A stretch of 8,298 bases of DNA, from the NCBI GenBank assembly GCA_023436825.1, contig JAEZHS010000547.1, positions 1 through 8,298 on the forward strand. Reading direction: 5' to 3'. Shown piece after piece: positions 1-6,186 of the stretch. The position numbers and the translations under genes were made by a program. The number at the start of each line of letters is the position of its first letter. The first letter of the stretch is position 1. The DNA comes from Pseudomonadota bacterium. GTDB lineage: Bacteria > Pseudomonadota > Alphaproteobacteria > Reyranellales > Reyranellaceae. The notes under the pieces were generated by a model that saw only the letters and a list, made by a program, of their open reading frames with translations, did no database searches and was not told the DNA's origin.

Positions 1-1
1 C

Positions 2-403
2 GCCAAGGGCGGCGCCGGCACGGCCTTCTTCGTGCCCGCGACCGGCCGACCTTCATACCTGGTCGGCGGCAAGCCGCCGCCCGCTCCCCCAGCCCCGCCG
101 CCTCCGCCGGTGGCCGCGGCACCGCCGCCCGCCCCAACCCCGGCGCCGGTCGCGACCGCTCCGGCGCCGGCACCTGCGCCGCCGCAGCAGGTCATGGTGG
201 ACGAGGACCGCATGTCCGATCAGGAGCGGCGGCAGGTCCAGGTGGCGCTGGCGACGCTGGGATATTATTCCGGCCGCATAGACGCCACCTTTGGCCCCGA
301 AACTCGCGCCGCCATCCGTCGCTATCAGTTCGAGATCAAAGGCGAGATGACGGGCCATCTCACCGCCGAGCAGGCGACAAAGCTCGTCAACAGCGTGCGC
401 TGA
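2..403 (+). CDS. C-terminal part of a peptidoglycan-binding-domain protein (5' end outside window)
   Basis: The frame is open from the first bases of the window, so this is the last 133 residues of a longer protein; the internal GTG at 32 is not a convincing start. A short stretch (KGGAGTAFFV) is the end of an unidentified upstream domain. Residues about 24-61 are a low-complexity Pro/Ala linker. Residues about 75-129 form a peptidoglycan-binding type 1 module: three helices with the typical L-x-x-LGYYSG-x-ID-x-x-FGPETRAAI-x-x-YQ pattern. Such modules usually anchor envelope proteins or hydrolases to the cell wall, so an exported or periplasmic location is inferred; no signal peptide can be seen because the N-terminus is missing. 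It lies 38 bp upstream of the haem-sensor gene on the same strand and may be cotranscribed with it. The catalytic part, if any, cannot be identified. The domain call is solid; the overall function is not. Confidence 0.8.
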   Translation, partial: AKGGAGTAFFVPATGRPSYLVGGKPPPAPPAPPPPPVAAAPPPAPTPAPVATAPAPAPAPPQQVMVDEDRMSDQERRQVQVALATLGYYSGRIDATFGPETRAAIRRYQFEIKGEMTGHLTAEQATKLVNSVR

Positions 404-427
404 GCATCAAGAGCTGAGTATCAAGAC
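401..427 (+). repeat. Short imperfect tandem duplication overlapping a stop codon
   Basis: TGAGCATCAAGAG (401-413) is followed after one base by TGAGTATCAAGAC (415-427), 11 of 13 bases identical with a 14-base period. The first copy contains the stop codon of the upstream gene. It is probably a small replication-slippage duplication in the gap and has no evident function. Confidence 0.5.
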
Positions 428-434
428 GAAGGGG
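428..434 (+). promoter_or_regulatory. Ribosome binding site deciding the GTG start of the haem sensor
   Basis: GAAGGGG lies 7 bases before the GTG at 442. It supports that GTG over the next in-frame ATG (472), which would cut into the first transmembrane segment. Confidence 0.55.
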
Positions 435-441
435 TCACGCC

Positions 442-1317
442 GTGGGTCTCCGGACGAAATTCAACTTGGTCATGGTCAGCGCTTTCCTGATCGGCCTCGC
501 GATCGCAACCTTCCTTGCCAGGGAGATCACGATCGAGGAAGCGAGGCGCCAGATGCTCAACGAGGCGAACCTCATCATGCGCAGCGGCACGGCCGTCCGC
601 GGTTACACCCAGAACGAGATCCGGCCGCTCATCGTCGACCAGCTCGCGGTGCGCTTCCTGCCCCATTCGGTTCCGTCCTACTCGGCGCAGACCGTGCTGC
701 ATCAGCTGCAGAAGGATTTCCCCGACTATTCCTACAAGGAAGCGGCCCTCAACCCGACCAATCCGGCCGACCGCGCCACGAACTGGGAATCGGACGTCAT
801 CCACGCCTTCAAGAACGATCCCAAGCTTGCCGAGTTCGTCGGCCTTCGCGAGACGGCGACCGGTCCGTTCCTGACCTTCGCGCGCCCGTTTCGTCTGACC
901 GACAAGGCCTGCCTCGCCTGCCATTCGACGCCGGCGGCGGCACCGCCGACCATGGTCGACCTCTACGGCAACAGCAACGGATTCGGCTGGCAGCTGAACG
1001 ACGTGATCGGCGCTCAGATCGTCTCGGTGCCGATGAGCGTCGCGCTCGATCGCGCCAACCGGTCGTTGCTGGCGTTCGTGGGTTCGCTCAGTGCAGTGTT
1101 CCTGGTGATGCTCGTGGTTCTGAATGTGCTGATGCACTTCGTCATCCTGAAGCCGATACAGGAGATCACCGCGCTCGCGCGCGATGTCAGCGCCGGCAAG
1201 ACCGACGTGGCGGAGTATCCGGTCAAGGGACGTGACGAGATCTCCTCGCTGGGCCGCTCGTTCAACCTCATGCATCGCAGTCTTCAGAACGCCATGAGGA
1301 TGCTGGAGGGCACATGA
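442..1317 (+). CDS. Membrane haem-binding (CxxCH, DUF3365/Tll0287-like) sensor with HAMP domain
   Basis: 291 residues, GTG start. The layout is a short basic N-terminus, TM1 at about 8-26, a periplasmic sensor domain at about 27-205, TM2 at about 207-233, and a HAMP domain at about 230-285 ending the protein. The sensor domain carries a CLACH motif (residues 157-161, bases 910-924), the c-type haem attachment signature, and resembles the DUF3365/Tll0287-like 'c-type haem family' sensor domain. The predicted topology puts CxxCH in the periplasm, where cytochrome c maturation occurs. No histidine kinase, methyl-accepting or cyclase domain follows the HAMP, so the protein needs a partner to pass on a signal. 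The Ser/Thr kinase gene begins 22 bp downstream and is the obvious candidate. Redox, gas or haem-ligand sensing is inferred from the family. Domain assignment is confident; the ligand and the partner are hypotheses. Confidence 0.85.
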   Translation: MGLRTKFNLVMVSAFLIGLAIATFLAREITIEEARRQMLNEANLIMRSGTAVRGYTQNEIRPLIVDQLAVRFLPHSVPSYSAQTVLHQLQKDFPDYSYKEAALNPTNPADRATNWESDVIHAFKNDPKLAEFVGLRETATGPFLTFARPFRLTDKACLACHSTPAAAPPTMVDLYGNSNGFGWQLNDVIGAQIVSVPMSVALDRANRSLLAFVGSLSAVFLVMLVVLNVLMHFVILKPIQEITALARDVSAGKTDVAEYPVKGRDEISSLGRSFNLMHRSLQNAMRMLEGT

Positions 1318-1337
1318 GCGGTGTTCTGGGGCGGTAG
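1314..1337 (+). other. Possible 7-codon coupling ORF between sensor and kinase genes
   Basis: An ATG at 1314 overlaps the sensor stop codon as ATGA and is preceded 3 bases upstream by GGAGGG (1305-1310), the best Shine-Dalgarno in this junction. It reads seven codons and stops at TAG (1335-1337), two bases before the kinase ATG at 1340. Ribosomes terminating here could restart on the kinase. It may equally be chance, or mark a 1-2 base sequencing indel hiding a longer kinase N-terminus. Confidence 0.25.
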
Positions 1338-1339
1338 GC

Positions 1340-2719
1340 ATGCAGCCGCTCCCGCCCAACATCGGCCGCTATGTCGTCGAGGAGTTGGTCGGCGTTGGCG
1401 GCATGGGCCAGATCTACAGGGCACACGATCCCGTCCTGCGCCGCACTGTCGCCATCAAGCTGATCTCGACCAAGCTGATGAGCGGCGCCGACCGCGCCGA
1501 CTACATCAAGCGCTTCCGGCGCGAGGCCGAGGCGGCGGCTCGCTGTGCGCATCCCAACATCGTCGCGGTCTATGACTTCGCCCTGCACGAGGAGCAGCCT
1601 TACCTCGCGATGGAGTTCGTTTCCGGGCGCAGCCTGCGCCAGCTTCTCGACGATGCGCCGGTCATGGAGGTTCCCGATGCCATCGCCGTCATGCTGCAGG
1701 TCCTCGACGCCCTGACCAGCGCCCACGAGCAGGGCGTGATCCACCAGGACATCAAGCCTGGCAATATCATGCTGACGGCCGAGCAGCGCGTGAAGGTGGG
1801 CGACTTCGGCATCTCGAAGTTGATGAACGTCGAGACCACGACCGTCTTCTCGACGATCGGCACGCCGTCCTACATGTCGCCCGAGCAGTGCCGAGGCGAC
1901 GACATCGTCGACGGCCGGTCCGACATCTTCTCGGCCGGCGCCACCTTGTTCGAGATGGTGGCCGGCGAACGGGCCTTCCAGGGCCGCAACGTGACCGAGG
2001 TCAGCCGTCGCATCCAGAACGACAACCTGCCGCTTCTGCCGGCGAACGTGCGCAACGCGGCGCCGCGCCTGCAGCTGGTGCTCGAGCGCGCCATGGGCAA
2101 GCACCCGGCTGACCGCTTCGATACCGGCGCCGACATGGCCGAGGCGCTGCGCCAGGTGCTGCGCGAGGCGGGGCCCGACAGCACGCGCATCGCGCCCGAG
2201 GCCAGGGTCACAACGGTGGTCTCGCCGCGCGCGCCGCGCGAGGACTCCGCCGGGCGCAACCCGCAGCCGACGCTCGATCCCACGCTGCTGAAGACGGTGG
2301 AGGACAAGCTCCGGACCTATGTCGGTCCGGTCGCGCGCGTCCTGGTGCAGACGGTCGCCGCGCGCGGCCGTTCCGCCGCCGACCTCGTTTCGGAGCTCGC
2401 GCAGTCGGTGCCCGACGAGGCCGATCGCGAGCGGTTCCTCCGCGAGACGGCGTCGCTGGCGCGGCTCCGCCCATCCGCGCCGACGGGCGGACCACCGCTC
2501 AGCGACAGCAGCGGCCGTCGCGGCAGCATCAGCCTGTCCGAACAGGAGCTCGAGCGGGTGCAGGCGGCATTGACCCAGTTCGTCGGACCGATCGCCCGCG
2601 TGCTGGTGCGTCGCGCGGCCGTCAATGTCTCGTCCGTCGAGCTTCTGTGGCAGGCGCTCGCGACCCACATCGAATCGCCGGCCGAACGGGCCGCCTTCCT
2701 GCGCCTGCGCCAGAGCTAG
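1340..2719 (+). CDS. Hanks-type serine/threonine protein kinase with duplicated C-terminal module
   Basis: 459 residues, no transmembrane segment seen, so probably cytosolic. The kinase domain spans about 10-275: glycine-rich loop G-V-G-G-M-G (18-23), catalytic Lys40 in AIK, alpha-C Glu62, catalytic loop HQDIKPGN (135-142, Asp137), DFG (155-157), activation-segment threonines, SPE (180-182) and the SDIFSAG helix-F motif (Asp195). All core catalytic residues are present, so activity is expected. The usual HRD arginine is Gln136, which is unusual. After a disordered linker (about 278-312) come two copies of a ~48-residue helical module, about 320-367 and 407-454. They align without gaps at an 87-residue offset and centre on YVGPVARVLV and FVGPIARVLV. 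The module's function is unknown to me; it may bind a partner. The gene follows the HAMP sensor by 22 bp with only a weak site (GGGGCGG) of its own, so translational coupling is likely. A convergent hairpin follows the stop. Confidence 0.95.
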   Translation: MQPLPPNIGRYVVEELVGVGGMGQIYRAHDPVLRRTVAIKLISTKLMSGADRADYIKRFRREAEAAARCAHPNIVAVYDFALHEEQPYLAMEFVSGRSLRQLLDDAPVMEVPDAIAVMLQVLDALTSAHEQGVIHQDIKPGNIMLTAEQRVKVGDFGISKLMNVETTTVFSTIGTPSYMSPEQCRGDDIVDGRSDIFSAGATLFEMVAGERAFQGRNVTEVSRRIQNDNLPLLPANVRNAAPRLQLVLERAMGKHPADRFDTGADMAEALRQVLREAGPDSTRIAPEARVTTVVSPRAPREDSAGRNPQPTLDPTLLKTVEDKLRTYVGPVARVLVQTVAARGRSAADLVSELAQSVPDEADRERFLRETASLARLRPSAPTGGPPLSDSSGRRGSISLSEQELERVQAALTQFVGPIARVLVRRAAVNVSSVELLWQALATHIESPAERAAFLRLRQS

Positions 2720-2730
2720 AGTAGCCGTTG

Positions 2731-2753
2731 CTCCCCACGCGAAGCGTGGGGAG
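2731..2753 (+). terminator. Perfect 10-bp hairpin between convergent genes
   Basis: CTCCCCACGC, loop GAA, GCGTGGGGAG form a perfect stem. It lies 11 bases after the kinase stop and 13 bases before the stop of the convergent oxidoreductase gene, so it can serve both strands. There is no U-tract on either side, so an RNA-end or processing hairpin, or one copy of a dispersed palindromic unit, is as likely as a classical intrinsic terminator. Confidence 0.6.
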
Positions 2754-2766
2754 GAAGTGATGTCGG

Positions 2767-3774
2767 TTACGCCATGACGATCGCCACCCGCCCCGTCACC
2801 GAGCGCTCCAGCAGCGCGCGCATCGCCTCGGCCGCCTGATCGAGACGATAGGTGCGGTCGACGTGCGGCCGGCAGAGTCCGGCCTCGCACCAGCCGCGGA
2901 TGCGTTCCATCAGCGCGAAGGTGCGGTCGGCCTGTTCGAAGCGCGCGTCGTGCGGGCTCCATCCGACGTAGTAGCCATAGTTGAAGCCGGTCACAGCGAT
3001 GGTCTTGACGAGCAGGATGTTGGCCGGGATCTGCGGGATGGTGCCGCCGGCAAAGCCGATCGGACAGATCCGGCTCTCGACCGCCATGCAGCGCAGCGAC
3101 TGGGCGAAGACGTCGCCGCCCACCGGGTCGTAGACCCGGTCGACGCCGCGTCCGCCGGTGAGCTTCAGCACTTCTTCACGGAAGTCCTGGCTCGAGTAGT
3201 CGATCACGTGGTCGGCGCCGCGCGCCTTGGCGAAGGCGGTCTTCCGCGCGCCGCCCGCGGTCGCGATGACCGTGGCACCCAGAATCCTGCCGATCTCGAC
3301 GGCCGCCATGCCGACGCCGCCTGCCGCGGCGTGGACCAGCAGCGTTTGCCCCTTCTGCACGTCGAGCGCCATCGGCCAGGTGAGTGCGCCGGCCGAGGTT
3401 GGATAGGAGATCGCGAGCTGGATCGCCTCGACGAAGCCCACGGTCTTCGGCTTGGGGAAGACATTGACCTCGTGGGCCACGGCCTCCTCGGCAAGGCCGC
3501 CCCAGTCGAGCACGGCCACCACCTCGTCGCCCACCTTCAGCCGTTTGCAGCCCGGCGCCACTTCGGTGACGACGCCCGAGACCTCGGTGCCCGGCGCGAA
3601 GGGGAAGGGCGGTCGGCGCTGGTACTTGCCCGCGATCACCAGGGTCGTGGCGAAGCTCACGCCCGCGGCCTCGATGCGGATGCGGACCTGGCCTGGCTCG
3701 AGCGCCGCCGGCTCGACGTCCTCGAGGTTCAGGTCTTCGGGCCCGCCCCATCGGCGGCAGATCATCGCTTTCAT
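2767..3774 (-). CDS. NAD(P)H:quinone oxidoreductase family protein (zinc-independent MDR)
   Basis: 335 residues, a normal length for the quinone-oxidoreductase branch of the medium-chain dehydrogenase/reductase superfamily. An N-terminal GroES-like domain (about 1-125) has the PFAPGTEVSGVV segment (60-69 region) and AAGVSFATTL, where most relatives have a D in a GVNxxD motif. The Rossmann domain carries AAAGGVGMAAVEIG (149-162), the NAD(P)-binding glycine motif, and the family's ARGADHVIDY segment. No cysteine cluster for structural zinc and no catalytic zinc ligands are visible. It likely reduces quinones or alpha,beta-unsaturated carbonyls with NADPH in the cytosol; the substrate is unknown. 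It lies 65 bp downstream of the P450 on the same strand, suggesting a shared transcript, with a large palindrome between them. GAGG about 8-12 bases before the ATG acts as a plausible ribosome site. Confidence 0.9.
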   Translation of the reverse strand: MKAMICRRWGGPEDLNLEDVEPAALEPGQVRIRIEAAGVSFATTLVIAGKYQRRPPFPFAPGTEVSGVVTEVAPGCKRLKVGDEVVAVLDWGGLAEEAVAHEVNVFPKPKTVGFVEAIQLAISYPTSAGALTWPMALDVQKGQTLLVHAAAGGVGMAAVEIGRILGATVIATAGGARKTAFAKARGADHVIDYSSQDFREEVLKLTGGRGVDRVYDPVGGDVFAQSLRCMAVESRICPIGFAGGTIPQIPANILLVKTIAVTGFNYGYYVGWSPHDARFEQADRTFALMERIRGWCEAGLCRPHVDRTYRLDQAAEAMRALLERSVTGRVAIVMA

Positions 3775-3795
3775 CGATTGACCTCGTCCTCATGC

Positions 3796-3838
3796 TCTTC
3801 CGGACCGCGCGCATCCTGCGCGCTCATGGTCCCGAAGA
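3796..3838. repeat. Complex 43-bp palindromic element between P450 and oxidoreductase genes
   Basis: The arms are TCTTC (3796-3800) with GAAGA (3834-3838), GGACC (3802-3806) with GGTCC (3828-3832), and GCGCGCA (3807-3813) with TGCGCGC (3817-3823). The loop is TCC, with a C:C mismatch (3801/3833) and a 4-base bulge TCAT (3824-3827). That gives 17 paired positions. It begins 1 base after the P450 stop codon. There is no U-tract. It resembles a dispersed intergenic palindromic unit (REP-like), and could damp read-through or stabilise the upstream mRNA end. Confidence 0.7.
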
Positions 3839-3839
3839 C

Positions 3840-5063
3840 TCAATCCAGCGCTACCGGCAGGCTCTTCACCCCGCGCAGGATCAGCGAATCGTGCCATTGT
3901 GGCTCGCCATCCTTCAGACGTATCCGCGGCAGGCGCTCGGCCAGCCGGGCGGCGGCGATTTCCGATTCGAGCCGCGCCAGCGGCGCGCCGAGGCAGAAAT
4001 GGATGCCGTGACCGAAGGTCATGTGCGGGTTCTGCGCGCGGCCGATGTCAAAGCGCTCGGGATCGTCGAACGCCTCGGGATCGCGGTTGGCCGAGTTCAT
4101 GAAGGCAAAGACTCGCTGGCCTTCGCGGATCGTGCGGCCGCCCATCTCGAGGTCGGCGGCGGCGACGCGCGCGAAGGCGCCCGAGGGTCCGTCGTAGCGC
4201 AGCCATTCCTCGATCGCGCTGCCAGCCATCGCCGGCTCGGCGACCAGGCGTTCCCACTGGTGGCGGTTCTTCATCGAATAGAGGAAGCCGTTGCCTATGA
4301 GGTTGGTCGTGGTCTCGTGGCCGGCGAACAGCAGCAGGATGCAGGTGCCGATGATCTCGTCGGTGGAGAGCGCATCACGATCGTCGCGCGCCAGCACGAG
4401 CTGGCTGATCATATCGCCGGTCGGCTCGGCCGTGCGCGCCTCGACGAGCTCGCGGAAGTAGCCGGACATCGCCTTGGCGCCGGTCTCGGCGCGCAGATAC
4501 TTGTTGCCCGCCACCTGGGCGGTGCCGATGAACAGGGCGATGTCATCGGACCAGACTTTCACACGCTGGAGGTCGGCGCGCGGCACGCCCAGAAGGTCCA
4601 TGATCACCGAGGCGGGCAGGGGATAGGCGAAGTCGGCGATGAAGTCGACCGGTTCGCCGCGCCCGGCCTTGGCCTGCATGCCGTCGATCAGATGGGCGAC
4701 GATGTCCTCGATGTTGGGCGTAAGGTTGGAGACCGCGGTCGGCGTGAAAGCCTTGGTGAACAGCCGGCGCAGGCGGGTGTGGTCCGGCGGGTCGCGGAAC
4801 ACCATCCAGTGATTGAGGTAGCGCACCAGGCTCTCGATGGAACCCTTTCGGTATTCCGGGTTGGCCTTGAAGAACGGCGTCAGGCGATCGGCCGAGATCT
4901 GCCGATTGTTGAGCGCCACCTGCTTCACGTCGGCGTAGCGCGTGATGATCCACGCCTTCATCGCCGGTGACCAGTGCACCGGATCCTCGATGCGCAGGCG
5001 CGCGAACTCCGGGAACGGATTGGCGTTGGTCGCAGGGTTGCCGAGGTCGAAGACGTAGGCCAT
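3840..5063 (-). CDS. Cytochrome P450 (soluble bacterial class I type)
   Basis: 407 residues, the standard length for soluble bacterial CYPs, with no membrane anchor. Signature elements in order: the helix C region RDPPDHTRLR (90-99); the I-helix oxygen-activation motif AGHETT (247-252, Glu250/Thr251 acid-alcohol pair); the K-helix ExxR (Glu286-Arg289); the NRDPEAFDDPERFD meander (326-339); and the haem-binding loop FGHGIHFCLG (350-359) with Cys357 as axial thiolate ligand. All are intact, so it should be an active monooxygenase. It needs a ferredoxin and ferredoxin reductase, none of which is encoded here. The substrate cannot be read from sequence; the CYP family number is not assigned. The ATG at 5063 has no strong Shine-Dalgarno and is separated by only 29 bp from the divergent acetyltransferase. 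The quinone oxidoreductase gene follows on the same strand. Confidence 0.95.
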   Translation of the reverse strand: MAYVFDLGNPATNANPFPEFARLRIEDPVHWSPAMKAWIITRYADVKQVALNNRQISADRLTPFFKANPEYRKGSIESLVRYLNHWMVFRDPPDHTRLRRLFTKAFTPTAVSNLTPNIEDIVAHLIDGMQAKAGRGEPVDFIADFAYPLPASVIMDLLGVPRADLQRVKVWSDDIALFIGTAQVAGNKYLRAETGAKAMSGYFRELVEARTAEPTGDMISQLVLARDDRDALSTDEIIGTCILLLFAGHETTTNLIGNGFLYSMKNRHQWERLVAEPAMAGSAIEEWLRYDGPSGAFARVAAADLEMGGRTIREGQRVFAFMNSANRDPEAFDDPERFDIGRAQNPHMTFGHGIHFCLGAPLARLESEIAAARLAERLPRIRLKDGEPQWHDSLILRGVKSLPVALD

Positions 5064-5092
5064 GGCGCGAAGGCTAACTACTATGTCGCGTC

Positions 5093-5515
5093 ATGACCAT
5101 CGAGATCAGACGCCTTGGCCCCCGCGATGCGGCCCTCTTCGACCGCGTCGCGGAAGGCGTCTTCGATCATGCCATCGATGCTGTCGAGCTGGCCGCCTAT
5201 CTCGCGAGCCCCGGCCATCATTTCATCGCCGCTTTCGCCGATGGTGTGATGGTGGGCCAACTCGCCACCGTCCTGCATCGCCATCCCGACCGGCGGCCGA
5301 CCGAGCTCTACGTCGATCAGCTGGGCGTGGCACCGTCCTTCCAGAGGCGGGGTATTGCCGCGCGCCTGCTGGAGGCAGCGTTCGCGCTCGGCCGTGAGCT
5401 CGGCTGCGCCGAGGCCTGGGTCGGCACCGAGCCGGACAACCTGCCGGCTCGTGTGCTTTATCAGCGCAAGAGTCTGCCGGCCGAGCCGTTCGTCATGTAC
5501 GTCGTCAAGCCCTGA
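5093..5515 (+). CDS. GNAT-family N-acetyltransferase
   Basis: 140 residues, a single GNAT domain. The acetyl-CoA pyrophosphate-binding motif A is QRRGIA (84-89), preceded by the beta-4 strand YVDQLGVAP (73-81) and followed by the long helix of motif A. The C-terminal motif B region reads GTEPDNLPARVLYQ (111-124). The general layout recalls small aminoglycoside 3-N-acetyltransferase-I-like GNATs. That is only fold-level similarity, so no resistance function should be assumed; the substrate is unknown. The segment after LYQ (RKSLPAEPFVMY) lacks the glycines often found there. No Shine-Dalgarno precedes the ATG at 5093, and a TACTAT at 5079-5084 is placed so that a transcript could begin at or next to the ATG (leaderless), which is speculative. 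It is divergent from the P450 and convergent with the VOC gene. Confidence 0.9.
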   Translation: MTIEIRRLGPRDAALFDRVAEGVFDHAIDAVELAAYLASPGHHFIAAFADGVMVGQLATVLHRHPDRRPTELYVDQLGVAPSFQRRGIAARLLEAAFALGRELGCAEAWVGTEPDNLPARVLYQRKSLPAEPFVMYVVKP

Positions 5516-5519
5516 CGGC

Positions 5520-5532
5520 GCGCCTCCGGCGC
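5520..5532. terminator. Small GC hairpin between convergent GNAT and VOC genes
   Basis: GCGCC, loop TCC, GGCGC: a 5-bp perfect stem filling most of the 17-bp gap between the two stop codons. It is short and has no U-tract, so weak support only. Confidence 0.25.
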
Positions 5533-6186
5533 CTAAGTCGCCGTACCGGCGAACAGCAGGAGGTTGCCGTCGGGGTCGCGCACGATGAAGGTGCGCGCAC
5601 CCCAGGGCTCCTGTTTCAGCGGGCGAAAGAACGCGACGCCTGCCGCCTGGAACTCGGCGAACAGGGCGCGGATCTCGGCCGCGCTGCCGACGGTCATAGA
5701 AGCGGCCAGAAGCTCCTCGCGCTCGCGGATGTCGTCGACGAAGACCGGCCGGCGGACAAGGCGCAGGTTCAGCTGCGCCTTGCCGCGCCGGACCTGGCCA
5801 TAGAAGGGCGGCTCGCCGTAGGTGAAGACGATCTCGAAGCCGAGCTGGTCGGTGTAGAACGCGCAAGCGGCCTCGAAGTCGACGACGACCAAGTTTGGCT
5901 CGGCCGCGTTCAGCATCGGCGTGGTGATGGTGGCTGCAGGGACTTTGCTGTCGGTCATGGCTTGCATTCCTGTCCTGAGCGCCCGCCAGCTCTCGAACCC
6001 GGCCTGGCGGGCCACCAGCTCCTGCGCATCGGCGAGCTTGAAGCTCTGCTGCAGGACCTCGCGGTCGCTGAGGTCGCGGAATCGCGGCAGGACCGCCCTG
6101 ATCTGCGCCGCGACGGGATAGTGACCGTCACGGTGCCAGCGCAGATAGAGCTTGGCCTGCTTGCGGAGGTTCTCGAGATTGGGCAT
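5533..6186 (-). CDS. VOC-family (glyoxalase/bleomycin-resistance fold) protein with N-terminal helical module
   Basis: 217 residues from the ATG at 6186. The open frame extends upstream to 6267, but those extra 27 residues are Pro/Arg/Cys-rich and unlike protein, whereas MPNLENLRKQAK is a typical family N-terminus. Residues 1-75 are a helical module with LSDREVLQQSFKLADAQELV and ARQAGFESW. This resembles the short helical segment found at the N-termini of some glyoxalase-like and ankyrin-like proteins. Residues about 94-213 are one VOC domain (PNLVVVDFEAACAFYTDQLGF; RTFIVRDPDGNLLLF). The metal-ligand positions look lost: no His in the first strand, and Leu where a Glu normally follows DPDGN. 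It is therefore more likely a ligand-binding or sequestering protein than a metal-dependent glyoxalase. An internal ATG at residue 77 could give the VOC domain alone. No Shine-Dalgarno is visible at 6186. Confidence 0.85.
   Translation of the reverse strand: MPNLENLRKQAKLYLRWHRDGHYPVAAQIRAVLPRFRDLSDREVLQQSFKLADAQELVARQAGFESWRALRTGMQAMTDSKVPAATITTPMLNAAEPNLVVVDFEAACAFYTDQLGFEIVFTYGEPPFYGQVRRGKAQLNLRLVRRPVFVDDIREREELLAASMTVGSAAEIRALFAEFQAAGVAFFRPLKQEPWGARTFIVRDPDGNLLLFAGTAT

Noticed and set aside
75..190. GC-rich repetitive tract as a possible DNA repeat or array
   Set aside because: It simply encodes a Pro/Ala-rich linker; there is no fixed repeat period and no spacer structure.
32..403. Complete short gene starting at the GTG at 32
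   Set aside because: The frame stays open to the window edge and the upstream residues look like protein, so this is the end of a longer gene.
421..1362. 313-residue open frame on the minus strand opposite the haem sensor
   Set aside because: Shadow of the sensor gene: the sense frame has TM segments, CxxCH and HAMP, while this one has only charged low-complexity sequence.
1268..2962. 564-residue open frame on the minus strand opposite the kinase
   Set aside because: It is antisense to a clearly conserved kinase. Its composition is Arg/Ala/His/Gly-rich with no domain pattern, as expected for an antisense frame in high-GC DNA.
2863..4011. Plus-strand open frames opposite the oxidoreductase and P450 (also 3792-4970)
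   Set aside because: Both overlap genes with complete family signatures on the other strand; the translated products lack recognisable domains and have antisense-type composition.
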